The notes under the pieces: generated by a model
Databases searched by the model: none
What the model saw: the letters and a program-made list of their open reading frames with translations, nothing else
What the model was told of the DNA's origin: nothing
DNA from: Chlorobiota bacterium
GTDB lineage: Bacteria > Bacteroidota > Bacteroidia > Flavobacteriales > Flavobacteriaceae
DNA length: 7,897 nucleotides
Reading direction: 5' to 3'
NCBI GenBank assembly: GCA_013153655.1
Contig: JAADEB010000049.1
Coordinates: forward strand, 1 to 7,897
Part shown: piece by piece, positions 1 to 6,770 of the stretch
Position numbering within the stretch: the stretch's first letter is position 1
How the letters are laid out: the number at the start of each line of letters is the position of its first letter
Program-made: the position numbers and the translations under genes

Positions 1-66
<66 letters not shown>

Positions 67-186
67 ATTATGTCTGTTCCCGGCCCGGCCGGACTCTATC
101 TTTTTACGCTTTTTTGCTGCTTACACCATCATTTCAATGACCTAATTCAACGCGTTCCAAACATCATCTTTCCTCCTCCAAAAACG
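67..186 (-). other. 16S rRNA transcript leader (5' external spacer)
   Basis: This stretch lies between the proximal rRNA promoter and the mature 16S 5' end and should be transcribed as precursor and then removed. It has no credible ORF of its own; an open frame at 7-249 on the opposite strand runs through the 16S end and is not a gene. A GC-rich 13-bp inverted repeat (80-92, CCGGCCCGGCCGG) stands out about 14 nt upstream of the 16S end and could be part of the RNase III processing stem that pairs with sequence beyond the 16S 3' end, which is not in the window. I did not find a convincing boxA antitermination motif. Confidence 0.7.
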
Positions 187-192
187 CGATTG

Positions 193-223
193 CAAAGATA
201 CAACATTAAAACCCGTTTGTCAA
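193..223 (-). promoter_or_regulatory. Proximal rRNA operon promoter (P1)
   Basis: On the minus strand TTGACA (223-218) is followed after 17 bp by TATCTTTG (200-193), a perfect match to the Bacteroidetes -7 consensus TAnnTTTG with a strong -33 TTG. Transcription should begin near 186-188, giving a leader of about 120 nt before 16S. The same two elements with the same spacer recur about 100 bp upstream, which supports both as real promoters. Confidence 0.85.
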
Positions 224-293
224 GTGTTGGTGGGTTAAATTTTTGTTAAAGTTTTTGTCAATGATTTCCTGCTTTTTTCGTAAAGCCGGGCTA

Positions 294-324
294 CAAAGAT
301 AAGGCAAAAATCGGCCTGTGTCAA
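294..324 (-). promoter_or_regulatory. Distal rRNA operon promoter (P2)
   Basis: On the minus strand TTGACA (324-319) and TATCTTTG (301-294) are separated by 17 bp, identical in core elements and spacing to the proximal promoter. The expected start is near 287-289. Tandem promoters are common for rRNA operons and allow high output. The upstream sequence (325-480) is strongly AT-rich and could act as an UP element. Confidence 0.82.
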
Positions 325-484
325 GTTTTTTCTCTAATCGAACACAAGACAAACATCAACAAATTGAATATCAGTCATATACATCTCAATAAGTCATATA
401 TCTATTTCCAAATTCACAAAAATTAAGTTTATTATATTATATTATATAATGTATAAAATTAATATCACATCTTTTTATTCGCCT
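325..484. other. AT-rich spacer between the fibre gene end and the rRNA promoters
   Basis: No gene is seen here. The fibre gene ends at 485 and is transcribed leftwards into this region, so a terminator is expected, but there is no GC-rich stem followed by a T-run on the minus strand. The most structured part is an A/T-only stretch at about 429-450 with repeated TTATA units, including the palindrome ATTATATAAT (441-450). It could form a weak hairpin or serve as an upstream AT-rich element for the rRNA promoters. Without a clear terminator, some read-through from the fibre gene into the rRNA operon is possible. Confidence 0.5.
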
Positions 485-2356
485 TTATTCGGGTTGGATT
501 TTTGACTTTGGCGCAGAATTATTTCTTGACAAAGGGCCATTTTGAGCCTTGTATTTATTTCTTTTCAGGTCTTCCCTTTTCTTTTTGGCTTGGTTCAGAT
601 CTACAGAAAAGGGTTTATGATATTTGGCTTTTTCCAAATTGTTTTCCAAAGGACGTAGCATATCGATTCCGAAACGGTGATCTTGATAGAAACGGCGCTT
701 GGCTACAATACGATAAGAAAAAGGTATGGAAGAGGTTCCCCCTTGTTTTTCTTTTACGGTAAATCCCCGTCCATCGGCATCGGGAATAACATAGAGTCCG
801 TTACAATCACCTTGTTCTTGCACAAACACATGCATAGGGTGGTCATGATCTATATAAACGGTTTCCAAATAGGTGTCATCCAGTCGTATATGTGCATGGC
901 CGTTTTGCAGTTTACCGCTTCCGAAATCTTCGAACCAGATTTCGGGACTTTCCACCGAATAGACCAATTGATTCCCCCGGGATGTGGGTACGGAGGCGGA
1001 TTTGGTACCCGTTACGGCCAAATTGCCGTCGAAATAACCTGCATATCCTTCGGAAGGATCGGGATCGTAGCCGTAAATACCGGTGGAAACATCATCATAA
1101 TCGGCCGCACCGTACACACCGATATCCGTATAAGTAGGGAGACTGTCGAGCACGGCACCCCAACCCAGGCCTACTACGGCGGCTCCCCATATTCCATAAT
1201 CACCCAATACACCTATGGCATAATCTCCCGGCTGATAACCGAGGATTCCGGCGGAATGGAAACTATTGGAAGAGGCAACCCGGCCGTAAATACCGTAGGA
1301 ATTTTCATCACCCGAGAGATTGTCCACATAAAGCAAATAGGAACCGGACGCGCCGGCCTGAACATGAAGCTTGTAGGCGGGGTCGGTGAGACCGATACCC
1401 ACATTTCCCGAATTGGCATTATAAATATCTTCATCTTTTTGTATCCATTTGCTCACACCTGCGTTTTCGGGGTCTTGCCAGGTAGCATTACCGTCGGCAT
1501 CGGACATAAGGACTTTACCATCGGCCTGCATGCCGTCCACAAGACGAAAAACGGGGGTAAGTTCATAGACCCGATCTATATGGATATCGTCGATCCAGGC
1601 GGCATCGTCATTTCTGCTGACGGATCCGTCTTTTTCATATCTCCATTCCAAAGTATGTGCTCCTTCGGACAGGTTGCCGGAATAAACGGTCCAATCCACA
1701 TCGCCGCTCCATTGTTCCTGGCTGTTGCCATCGATATAAAATACGAGGAAATCGTAATTTTCTTCGGAAGAAACTTTATAAGCAAAATTAAAATCCGAAC
1801 CACCCGCGGGGACATATACATTAACGCTGATAGAAGTGGTTTCGTTGTCACTGATATCGGCGCTTTGTGCCGCATATGAACCGCCATTGGCTTGTGCATT
1901 TTGTACGAACCAGGCGGGATCGGAAGACGCAAAAGGAGAAAGGTTGCCATCTTCGAATCCGTCGTCGAAGGCCACTATATTGGCGTATTGTGAAAAATCC
2001 ACATGAAGTAGTGTGGTGGGCGAATCGGTGCCGATACCCACATTGCCGTCGTTGGCTTTATAGATATGTTCGCCGTTAAACAACCAATCGTTATCTCCGG
2101 CAAGGGGCATCCAATCGTTTCCATTGTAAAAATAAAACCCGGGATTAACATCGGTCTGGAAGATCATCAAACCTGTGGCCGGCGATGGAATATTATCACG
2201 ATCGGATTTAATCATGCGGGGAATGAGCAAACCACTCCGGCTGGATTCGAGATGAAGGATGGCAGAAGAGTCGGGATTTAACGTACCGATACCGACTTGC
2301 GCCACACTTTGGAGGTATACAACTAAAATCAATAATAAAAATACAATACGTTTCAT
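485..2356 (-). CDS. Secreted fibre-like protein with VGIGT repeats, jelly-roll-like segment and conserved C-terminal domain
   Basis: A 623-residue protein of unproven function, probably an exported surface or extracellular fibre. Residues 1-19 are a signal peptide, with likely cleavage after SVA at 19. Residues 21-48 carry the Bacteroidetes VGIGT...LHLESS..GLLIPRM motif, and related GNVGIG...LHV motifs recur at 104-119 and 317-332; these are common in phage-tail-fibre-like secreted proteins. Residues about 130-262 (DDGFEDG..., SYAAQSADIS, AWIDDIHID) resemble MAM-like or jelly-roll ligand-binding modules. Residues about 354-444 hold short glycine repeats (GIYG, GVLG, GVYG, GIYG), suggesting a beta-helical or trimeric shaft. 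Residues about 467-555 (VESPEIWFEDFG, DCNGLYV, GGTSS..F.YRIVAKRR) form a domain I recall from other bacterial fibre-like proteins. The tail 575-623 is lysine-rich. There is no Peptidase_S74 chaperone motif and no obvious type IX sorting domain. The start has AAGG just upstream. The divergent neighbour is a TPR-LuxR regulator. Existence of the gene is very likely; its role is inference. Confidence 0.88.
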   Translation of the reverse strand: MKRIVFLLLILVVYLQSVAQVGIGTLNPDSSAILHLESSRSGLLIPRMIKSDRDNIPSPATGLMIFQTDVNPGFYFYNGNDWMPLAGDNDWLFNGEHIYKANDGNVGIGTDSPTTLLHVDFSQYANIVAFDDGFEDGNLSPFASSDPAWFVQNAQANGGSYAAQSADISDNETTSISVNVYVPAGGSDFNFAYKVSSEENYDFLVFYIDGNSQEQWSGDVDWTVYSGNLSEGAHTLEWRYEKDGSVSRNDDAAWIDDIHIDRVYELTPVFRLVDGMQADGKVLMSDADGNATWQDPENAGVSKWIQKDEDIYNANSGNVGIGLTDPAYKLHVQAGASGSYLLYVDNLSGDENSYGIYGRVASSNSFHSAGILGYQPGDYAIGVLGDYGIWGAAVVGLGWGAVLDSLPTYTDIGVYGAADYDDVSTGIYGYDPDPSEGYAGYFDGNLAVTGTKSASVPTSRGNQLVYSVESPEIWFEDFGSGKLQNGHAHIRLDDTYLETVYIDHDHPMHVFVQEQGDCNGLYVIPDADGRGFTVKEKQGGTSSIPFSYRIVAKRRFYQDHRFGIDMLRPLENNLEKAKYHKPFSVDLNQAKKKREDLKRNKYKAQNGPLSRNNSAPKSKIQPE

Positions 2357-2444
2357 ACCTTATTGTTTTAATGGCATGCAATATATTAATTTTTTTAATA
2401 TACAATAAATTTTATCGTTTTTGGTCTCACATATTATGATTATG

Positions 2445-2462
2445 AAGTTAAATATTTAACTT
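2445..2462. promoter_or_regulatory. 18-bp perfect palindrome, candidate operator
   Basis: AAGTTAAATATTTAACTT is a perfect inverted repeat with no central spacer. It lies about 90 bp upstream of the fibre start codon and about 240 bp upstream of the regulator start codon. Its size and symmetry fit a binding site for a dimeric helix-turn-helix protein, and its position would suit an activator site for the fibre gene. The region is very AT-rich, so chance is not excluded; my rough hand estimate is a percent or two for such a palindrome somewhere in this spacer. Confidence 0.35.
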
Positions 2463-2658
2463 GTTTTTATTTTTTTAAGTTATTATTTGATTTGTCGGTT
2501 TTTATTTTTAAAATTATAAGAGCTTTGAGGTATAATTAATTTCTTTATCTGAAAGAAGAGATTAAAAGCAAATAAATTCCCGGTTGAGTATTAACATTTC
2601 ATTAAAAAAGTAAACCCGATAAATTATTTCCAATAAATCAAATATATTTTTAAAAATT

Positions 2659-2690
2659 TTTGGGTGCACGACAAAATTTTTCTATCTTTA
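2659..2690 (+). promoter_or_regulatory. Likely promoter of the TPR-LuxR regulator gene
   Basis: TTTG at 2659-2662 and TATCTTTA at 2683-2690 are 20 bp apart and match the Bacteroidetes -33 TTTG and -7 TAnnTTTG elements with one mismatch in the last base. Transcription would start near 2696-2698, only about 7 nt before the GTG start codon. That implies a very short untranslated leader, and no Shine-Dalgarno sequence is visible. Confidence 0.6.
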
Positions 2691-2703
2691 TGCCATAAAC
2701 AGA

Positions 2704-4368
2704 GTGGTGATTTTTTACGAAAAAAAAATACATAAATTATTTCTGGCGGGAATAATTGGGATGATCTTCATTTATGCTTCCGCACAGTCCCGGACGGATA
2801 GTATTATGTCTATATATCAAGAGATTAGGGAACGACCGGATACTCGTATTTTGAAAGCATTTTTAAGGAAATTAAAAAAGTTGCCTACCCCCGAACGCGA
2901 AAAATATACGGATTCGTTGCTTCACAGTCAACGCCTTACACCCTTACAGATGGGAATTGTATACAACTATAAGGGTGTTCTGGCACGGGGAGCAAACCGG
3001 TTTAGCGATGCGGTACAGTATCATAAACACGCCATATTGTATTTGGAATACACCTCGGATACTTTGGAATACATTAGCGCTTTGAACAACTTGGCGGTGG
3101 CATTGAGGAAGTTGAACATGGAAAACGAATCATTCGAATATTATATGAAGGCCAAAACTTTGGCTGAGAAAGTGCATCATCCTAAGAGCCAAGCCATTGC
3201 ACTGCACGGAATTGCCAATGTATTTATCGATTTGGGAGATTACAGACGGGCTATCAAGTATCTGCATCAATCGTATGCCATCGAAGTCAAGCGGGGCAAT
3301 ATAAAAGGGATTGAATACAATTACGCCAACCTGGCCGAAGCCTATATCATGCTGCACCAATTTGACTCGGCTCAATATTATTTGGAAAGAATGATGGAAT
3401 TGGCGCATAAACTTTACGGAAAAAGTCTGGGAATAGAACTAAGTTTATTCGGCAAATATTATTTCGAGCGTCAAGAATACCCTAAGGCGAGGTATTATTA
3501 TTTACAATCATTAGAAGACGTTACCAAGCATAATTACAAGCGTTATATTGCCAATGGCAACATCATGGTAGGGCGGACATACATTCAGGAAAACCGCTAC
3601 CGGAAGGCGCGTCCTTATATATTGACGGGTTTGCAAATTGCCAGGGACATCGGGTCGCGGGAAAATATCATTATGGCCTACGATGCCTTGAAAGATTTGT
3701 ACAGCCGCTCGGGAGATTACAGGAAGGCCTTGAATTACCTTACGATAAAAGAACGTTATAAGGACAGCATGATCAACTTGCGCTCGTTGCAGAGCATCAA
3801 CAGCTTGGAAGTGCTTCACAAGGTCAAGGAAAAGGACAGCCGGATTCATCAATTGTACAAGGAAAAGTTACGGGCTCAGAAAAAATCGAAATGGAACAGA
3901 CGGGTGGCCATATGGACGGCGGTCATAAGCCTGTTTATTATATTGCTTTTATGGCACATGTTCGCCTTGCGCAGGCGGAATCAGGAATTGGAGTTGGAAA
4001 GGCTCAACCGGGAAATCCAACAGTATGTTTTACAACTGGAACAACTGCGCCAGAATGAGAAAGACCTTGACGACAAACCCGTGGAAGAGGAAAAAGAAAA
4101 GGGCGGTTTCCTGACGGACGAAGAATACGTGGTATCGAAATTGGTCAAAGAAAATCAATTGACGCGCCGCCAAGCGGAAATATTGGAACTTATCCTGAAA
4201 GGTTACAGCAACAAAGATATAAGCCGGGAATTACATATCAGCAACAATACGGTCAAAACCCATATTCATCACCTGTATGAAAAGCTGAATGTGAAGAACC
4301 GCATGGAAATCCTGCAACGCATTCGCGAAAAGGCTCCGGAGGTTCAACGGAACGATGAAAAAGACTAA
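2704..4368 (+). CDS. Membrane-anchored TPR protein with C-terminal LuxR-type DNA-binding domain
   Basis: A 554-residue probable one-component transcriptional regulator of a type common in Bacteroidetes. Residues 1-27 look like a signal sequence (KKIHKLFLAGIIGMIF, cleavage near ASA|QS). Residues about 80-350 are tetratricopeptide repeats (for example YNYKGVLARGANRFSDAVQYH, ALHGIANVFIDLGDYRRAIK and DALKDLYSRSGDYRKALNY), predicted periplasmic. A transmembrane helix at about 400-421 (VAIWTAVISLFIILLLWHMF) is followed by RRR and a coiled coil (about 425-455). A LuxR/GerE helix-turn-helix lies at about 485-537, with LTRRQAEILELILKGYSNKDI and ISNNTVKTHIHHLYEKLNV. The layout suggests a periplasmic TPR sensor controlling a membrane-tethered DNA-binding domain. 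The start is GTG: tandem GTGs lie at 2704 and 2707, and the first in-frame ATG (2761) would destroy the signal sequence. It is divergent to the fibre gene; bamD begins 52 nt downstream. Ligand and targets are unknown. Confidence 0.92.
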   Translation: MVIFYEKKIHKLFLAGIIGMIFIYASAQSRTDSIMSIYQEIRERPDTRILKAFLRKLKKLPTPEREKYTDSLLHSQRLTPLQMGIVYNYKGVLARGANRFSDAVQYHKHAILYLEYTSDTLEYISALNNLAVALRKLNMENESFEYYMKAKTLAEKVHHPKSQAIALHGIANVFIDLGDYRRAIKYLHQSYAIEVKRGNIKGIEYNYANLAEAYIMLHQFDSAQYYLERMMELAHKLYGKSLGIELSLFGKYYFERQEYPKARYYYLQSLEDVTKHNYKRYIANGNIMVGRTYIQENRYRKARPYILTGLQIARDIGSRENIIMAYDALKDLYSRSGDYRKALNYLTIKERYKDSMINLRSLQSINSLEVLHKVKEKDSRIHQLYKEKLRAQKKSKWNRRVAIWTAVISLFIILLLWHMFALRRRNQELELERLNREIQQYVLQLEQLRQNEKDLDDKPVEEEKEKGGFLTDEEYVVSKLVKENQLTRRQAEILELILKGYSNKDISRELHISNNTVKTHIHHLYEKLNVKNRMEILQRIREKAPEVQRNDEKD

Positions 4369-4395
4369 ACGGCGAAAAGGTTCGTTATTATTTAT

Positions 4396-4403
4396 TATTT
4401 TTG
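4396..4403 (+). promoter_or_regulatory. Candidate -7 element before bamD
   Basis: TATTTTTG is a perfect TAnnTTTG match, and transcription from it would start near 4410, about 11 nt before the chosen bamD ATG. No good TTG -33 element sits 17-21 bp upstream, so the promoter is only partly supported. It lies just after the end of the regulator gene at 4368 and could give the bamD-rpoZ-coaBC-DUF4835 operon its own transcription. Confidence 0.45.
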
Positions 4404-4420
4404 CACATTCAAACCAACTT

Positions 4421-5209
4421 ATGAAGAAAGCAAGCGGGATTTTATTGATTTTCACCATGATATTTATGCTGGGTTCATGCGGTCCTTACCAGAAGGCGCT
4501 CAACAGCAAGGACCCGGTGAAGCAATACAAAATGGGGGTGGAAATGTACAAAAAGGGGCGGTATGCCAAAGCGGAACGTCTATTTAGCCTGGCCGAGAAG
4601 GCCTATGTTTCCCATCCGCAATACGAAAGGCTCAAATTCATGAAAGCCAAGAGCCTCTATCATTTGAAACAATACATGTCGGCCGGATACGAATTTCGTC
4701 AATTTACACAATTGTTTCCCAAAAGCAGCAAAACCGAAGAGGCCGATTATTATATTGTCAAATGTTATGACAAGCTTACACCCGAATATTATCGCGATTT
4801 GACCTACGGGGAAAAAACCCTGGAAGAGGCCGAACGCTTCCTGAAAACCTATCCCGATTCGAAATTTACTCCGGAAGTAAAGGAAATAAGCAAGAAGACC
4901 ATCTACAAATTCAACCGGAAGGATTTTGAGAATGCCAAATTGTTTTACGATTTGGGGTATGTGAAGTCGGCCATCAAGGCGTTCAACAATTTCCTGATCG
5001 ATCATCCGGGTTCGCCGTTCAAGGAGCAAGTGCTTTACTATCGTTTTCTGGCAGCGGCGGATTTGGCGCTCAACAGTGTGGAGTCGAAAAAAAAGGAACG
5101 TACGGAGCAGGCATTGGCCTATTTTGAAAAATTCAAGAAGGATTTTCCCGAATCCAAATGGATAAAGAAAGCGGAAAATTATGTTCAAAAATTAAAAAAT
5201 CAACAATAA
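4421..5209 (+). CDS. bamD: Outer membrane protein assembly factor BamD (lipoprotein)
   Basis: A 262-residue lipoprotein of the BAM complex, which with BamA inserts beta-barrel proteins into the outer membrane; it would sit on the periplasmic face of that membrane. The N-terminus MKKASGILLIFTMIFMLGSC ends in a lipobox (LGSC) with the acylated Cys at residue 20, followed by GPYQKAL, the typical mature start of Bacteroidetes BamD. The rest is TPR-like helical pairs (KMGVEMYKKGRYAKAERLF, YHLKQYMSAGYEFRQF, GYVKSAIKAFNNFLIDHPGS, ALAYFEKFKKDFPESKW). The frame is open back to an ATG at 4355, but that start would overlap the previous gene and precede the candidate promoter, and the lipoprotein signal begins only at 4421. 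The stop is 2 nt before the rpoZ start, so the two are surely co-transcribed. Length and neighbours fit the family. Confidence 0.93.
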   Translation: MKKASGILLIFTMIFMLGSCGPYQKALNSKDPVKQYKMGVEMYKKGRYAKAERLFSLAEKAYVSHPQYERLKFMKAKSLYHLKQYMSAGYEFRQFTQLFPKSSKTEEADYYIVKCYDKLTPEYYRDLTYGEKTLEEAERFLKTYPDSKFTPEVKEISKKTIYKFNRKDFENAKLFYDLGYVKSAIKAFNNFLIDHPGSPFKEQVLYYRFLAAADLALNSVESKKKERTEQALAYFEKFKKDFPESKWIKKAENYVQKLKNQQ

Positions 5210-5211
5210 TT

Positions 5212-5547
5212 ATGGATAATCACACACGCAACACTGCACCCAAGAGTACCGTAACCATCAACCGGAAGTTGATTGCGGCACCTACGGGCAACATTTACAT
5301 GGCCATTGAAATTATTGCTAAGCGTGCCGAACAAATCCAACAGGAACTGGCCGAGGAATACAAGGAAAAATCCAGCGGATTCCACGATCTTAAAGAACAA
5401 TTGCAGGAAACCTTCGAGAATGAGGAATTGATTGATATTTCGCGTTACTACGAAAAACTTCCCAAGCCTTGGGCCTTGGCCTTGCAGGAATGGTTGGAAG
5501 GTAAAATCGCTTGGAAATTCGAAGACGACAAGCAAGACAAGAAGTAA
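5212..5547 (+). CDS. rpoZ: DNA-directed RNA polymerase subunit omega (Bacteroidetes type)
   Basis: A 111-residue protein matching the Bacteroidetes form of omega, the small subunit that helps beta' fold and assemble into RNA polymerase. The core omega motif is at residues 27-42, NIYMAIEIIAKRAEQI, which corresponds to the NRYEAV..AAKRARQI region of classical omega. It is preceded by TVTINRKLIAAPTGN, where classical omega has a different N-terminus. The C-terminal part (KPWALALQEWLEGKIAWKFED) is lineage-typical and charged at its end. The ATG at 5212 is chosen because it lies 2 nt after the bamD stop; an in-frame ATG at 5158 would be inside bamD. Position between bamD and coaBC is the expected Bacteroidetes arrangement and strengthens the call. 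Confidence 0.88.
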   Translation: MDNHTRNTAPKSTVTINRKLIAAPTGNIYMAIEIIAKRAEQIQQELAEEYKEKSSGFHDLKEQLQETFENEELIDISRYYEKLPKPWALALQEWLEGKIAWKFEDDKQDKK

Positions 5548-5564
5548 TTTACACCCGACAGAGA

Positions 5565-6770
5565 TTGGCACTCCGGGGTAAACATATCTTAATCGGCATT
5601 ACGGGCGGCATTGCGGCCTATAAGATTCCCTTGCTGGTGCGTTTGCTGATAAAAGAAGGTGCCGAAGTAAGGGTGATGATGACCGAAGCGGCGGCGCAAT
5701 TTGTAAGTCCGTTTACGCTGGCCACCCTTACGGGTGCTCCGGTGGGGATGGATTTTCGCCGGCCGGACGGCACATGGAACAATCATGTGGCTTGGGCGCA
5801 TTGGGCGGATTTGATTTTGATGGCTCCGCTTACGGCCAACACATTGGCCAAAATCGTAAACGGGCAGGCCGATAATTTTCCCTTGGCCGTACTGATGTCG
5901 GCCGAGTGTCCGGTGTGGCTGTCGCCTTCCATGGACTTGGAAATGTATCGCTATCCGGCCGTACGGGACAATATGGCGAAGGCGGCTTCCTACGGCATGC
6001 GGGTGATTCCCGCCGAAGAAGGCGAATTGGCCAGCGGCCTGAAAGGACAAGGGCGGATGCCGGAGCCGGAACACTTGTTTGAACTTATACGCCAACATTT
6101 CCAAAACCGTCCTCCCCTACCCGATTTGACCGGCAAAAAGGTGCTCATTACGGCGGGACCTACTTATGAACACTTGGATCCGGTGCGTTTTATCGGGAAT
6201 CATTCGAGCGGCAAGACGGGCAAAGCTTTGGCGGAGGCCTTTCGCGATGCCGGCGCCGAAGTAAGTCTGATCATCGGACCAAACCATGTGGTGGACGGCA
6301 GCGAAGATTACGAGGTGGTTCCCGTAACCTCGGCTAACGACATGTTCGAAGAAGTAAAAAAACGGTTGGACAACAGCCATATTGCCGTATTTGCGGCGGC
6401 GGTTGCCGATTACCAGCCTGCGGAGGTCAAAGACAACAAAATAAAAAAAGCGGACGAACGTTTAACCATAGAGTTGGTACGCAATCCGGATATCCTGGCT
6501 TATGCCGGCCGTCATAAAAAACCGGGACAGGTAATCGTGGGGTTTGCCTTGGAAACCGATCGCGAACTGGAAAATGCCAAGGAAAAATTGGCACGAAAAA
6601 ATGCAGATATGATCGTGCTGAATTCGCTCCGGGATCCCGGAGCGGGCTTTGCCACCGACACAAACAAAATCACGGTAATACACCGCGACGGCAACACCCG
6701 TTCGTACCCGCTCAAAGACAAAAAAGCACTGGCTTACGACATATTACATGAATTGGAAAAACATTTATAG
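5565..6770 (+). CDS. coaBC: Bifunctional phosphopantothenoylcysteine decarboxylase / phosphopantothenate-cysteine ligase
   Basis: A 401-residue cytosolic enzyme of coenzyme A synthesis: CoaB joins cysteine to 4'-phosphopantothenate using CTP, and CoaC decarboxylates the product with FMN to give 4'-phosphopantetheine. The CoaC half (about 1-185) shows ITGGIAAYK near residue 12, His74 in NNHVAWAHWADL (E. coli His75), PSMDLEMY at about 121-128 and GELASGLKGQGRMPEP at about 153-168. The CoaB half (from about 190) shows TAGPTYEHLDPVRFIGNHSSGK, including Asn212, then AAAVADYQPAEVKDNKIKK, NPDILA and GFALETD. Two E. coli active-site residues differ: Asn125 is Asp124 and Cys158 is Ser157. No ATG exists before the first motif. 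TTG at 5565 gives MALRGKHILIGITGG, which matches family N-termini and aligns residue numbers with E. coli; TTG at 5511 would overlap rpoZ. It starts 17 nt after rpoZ and overlaps the next gene by 23 nt. Confidence 0.94.
   Translation: MALRGKHILIGITGGIAAYKIPLLVRLLIKEGAEVRVMMTEAAAQFVSPFTLATLTGAPVGMDFRRPDGTWNNHVAWAHWADLILMAPLTANTLAKIVNGQADNFPLAVLMSAECPVWLSPSMDLEMYRYPAVRDNMAKAASYGMRVIPAEEGELASGLKGQGRMPEPEHLFELIRQHFQNRPPLPDLTGKKVLITAGPTYEHLDPVRFIGNHSSGKTGKALAEAFRDAGAEVSLIIGPNHVVDGSEDYEVVPVTSANDMFEEVKKRLDNSHIAVFAAAVADYQPAEVKDNKIKKADERLTIELVRNPDILAYAGRHKKPGQVIVGFALETDRELENAKEKLARKNADMIVLNSLRDPGAGFATDTNKITVIHRDGNTRSYPLKDKKALAYDILHELEKHL

Larger units (their letters stand above)
2357..2703. other. AT-rich divergent intergenic region (347 bp)
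   Basis: There is no gene in this region; it separates the leftward fibre gene from the rightward regulator gene and should hold both promoters. The regulator promoter is listed separately. For the fibre gene the best minus-strand candidate is TTATTG (2408-2403), a 17-bp spacer, and TATATTGC (2385-2378), which only partly fits TAnnTTTG; I give it about 0.25. An inverted repeat TATATTAA / TTAATATA (2382-2389 and 2395-2402, 5-nt T loop) overlaps that candidate's spacer. An 18-bp palindrome lies at 2445-2462. I see nothing distinctive in about 2470-2650 beyond high AT content. Confidence 0.6.

Noticed and set aside
677..1879. A 400-codon open frame on the plus strand
   Set aside because: It lies fully antisense to the fibre gene, has no recognisable domain, and its open length follows from the codon use of the opposite strand. 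The minus-strand protein has a signal peptide and known motifs.
485..2356. Fibre protein as evidence of a prophage
   Set aside because: No capsid, portal, terminase, integrase or lysis gene is nearby, the protein has a signal peptide, and such motifs are common in secreted chromosomal proteins of Bacteroidetes.
2690..2698. ATG at 2690 as a start for the regulator
   Set aside because: It is out of frame and meets a stop codon after two codons; it overlaps the -7 element.
4355..4420. Upstream ATG for bamD adding 22 residues
   Set aside because: It would overlap the regulator gene and precede the candidate promoter, and it would bury the lipoprotein signal that begins at 4421.
4580..5188. A 202-codon open frame on the minus strand
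   Set aside because: It is antisense to bamD, which has a lipobox, TPR-like helices and conserved neighbours; the antisense product has no recognisable feature.
5589..6104. A 171-codon open frame on the minus strand
   Set aside because: It is antisense to the well-conserved CoaC half of coaBC and resembles no known protein.
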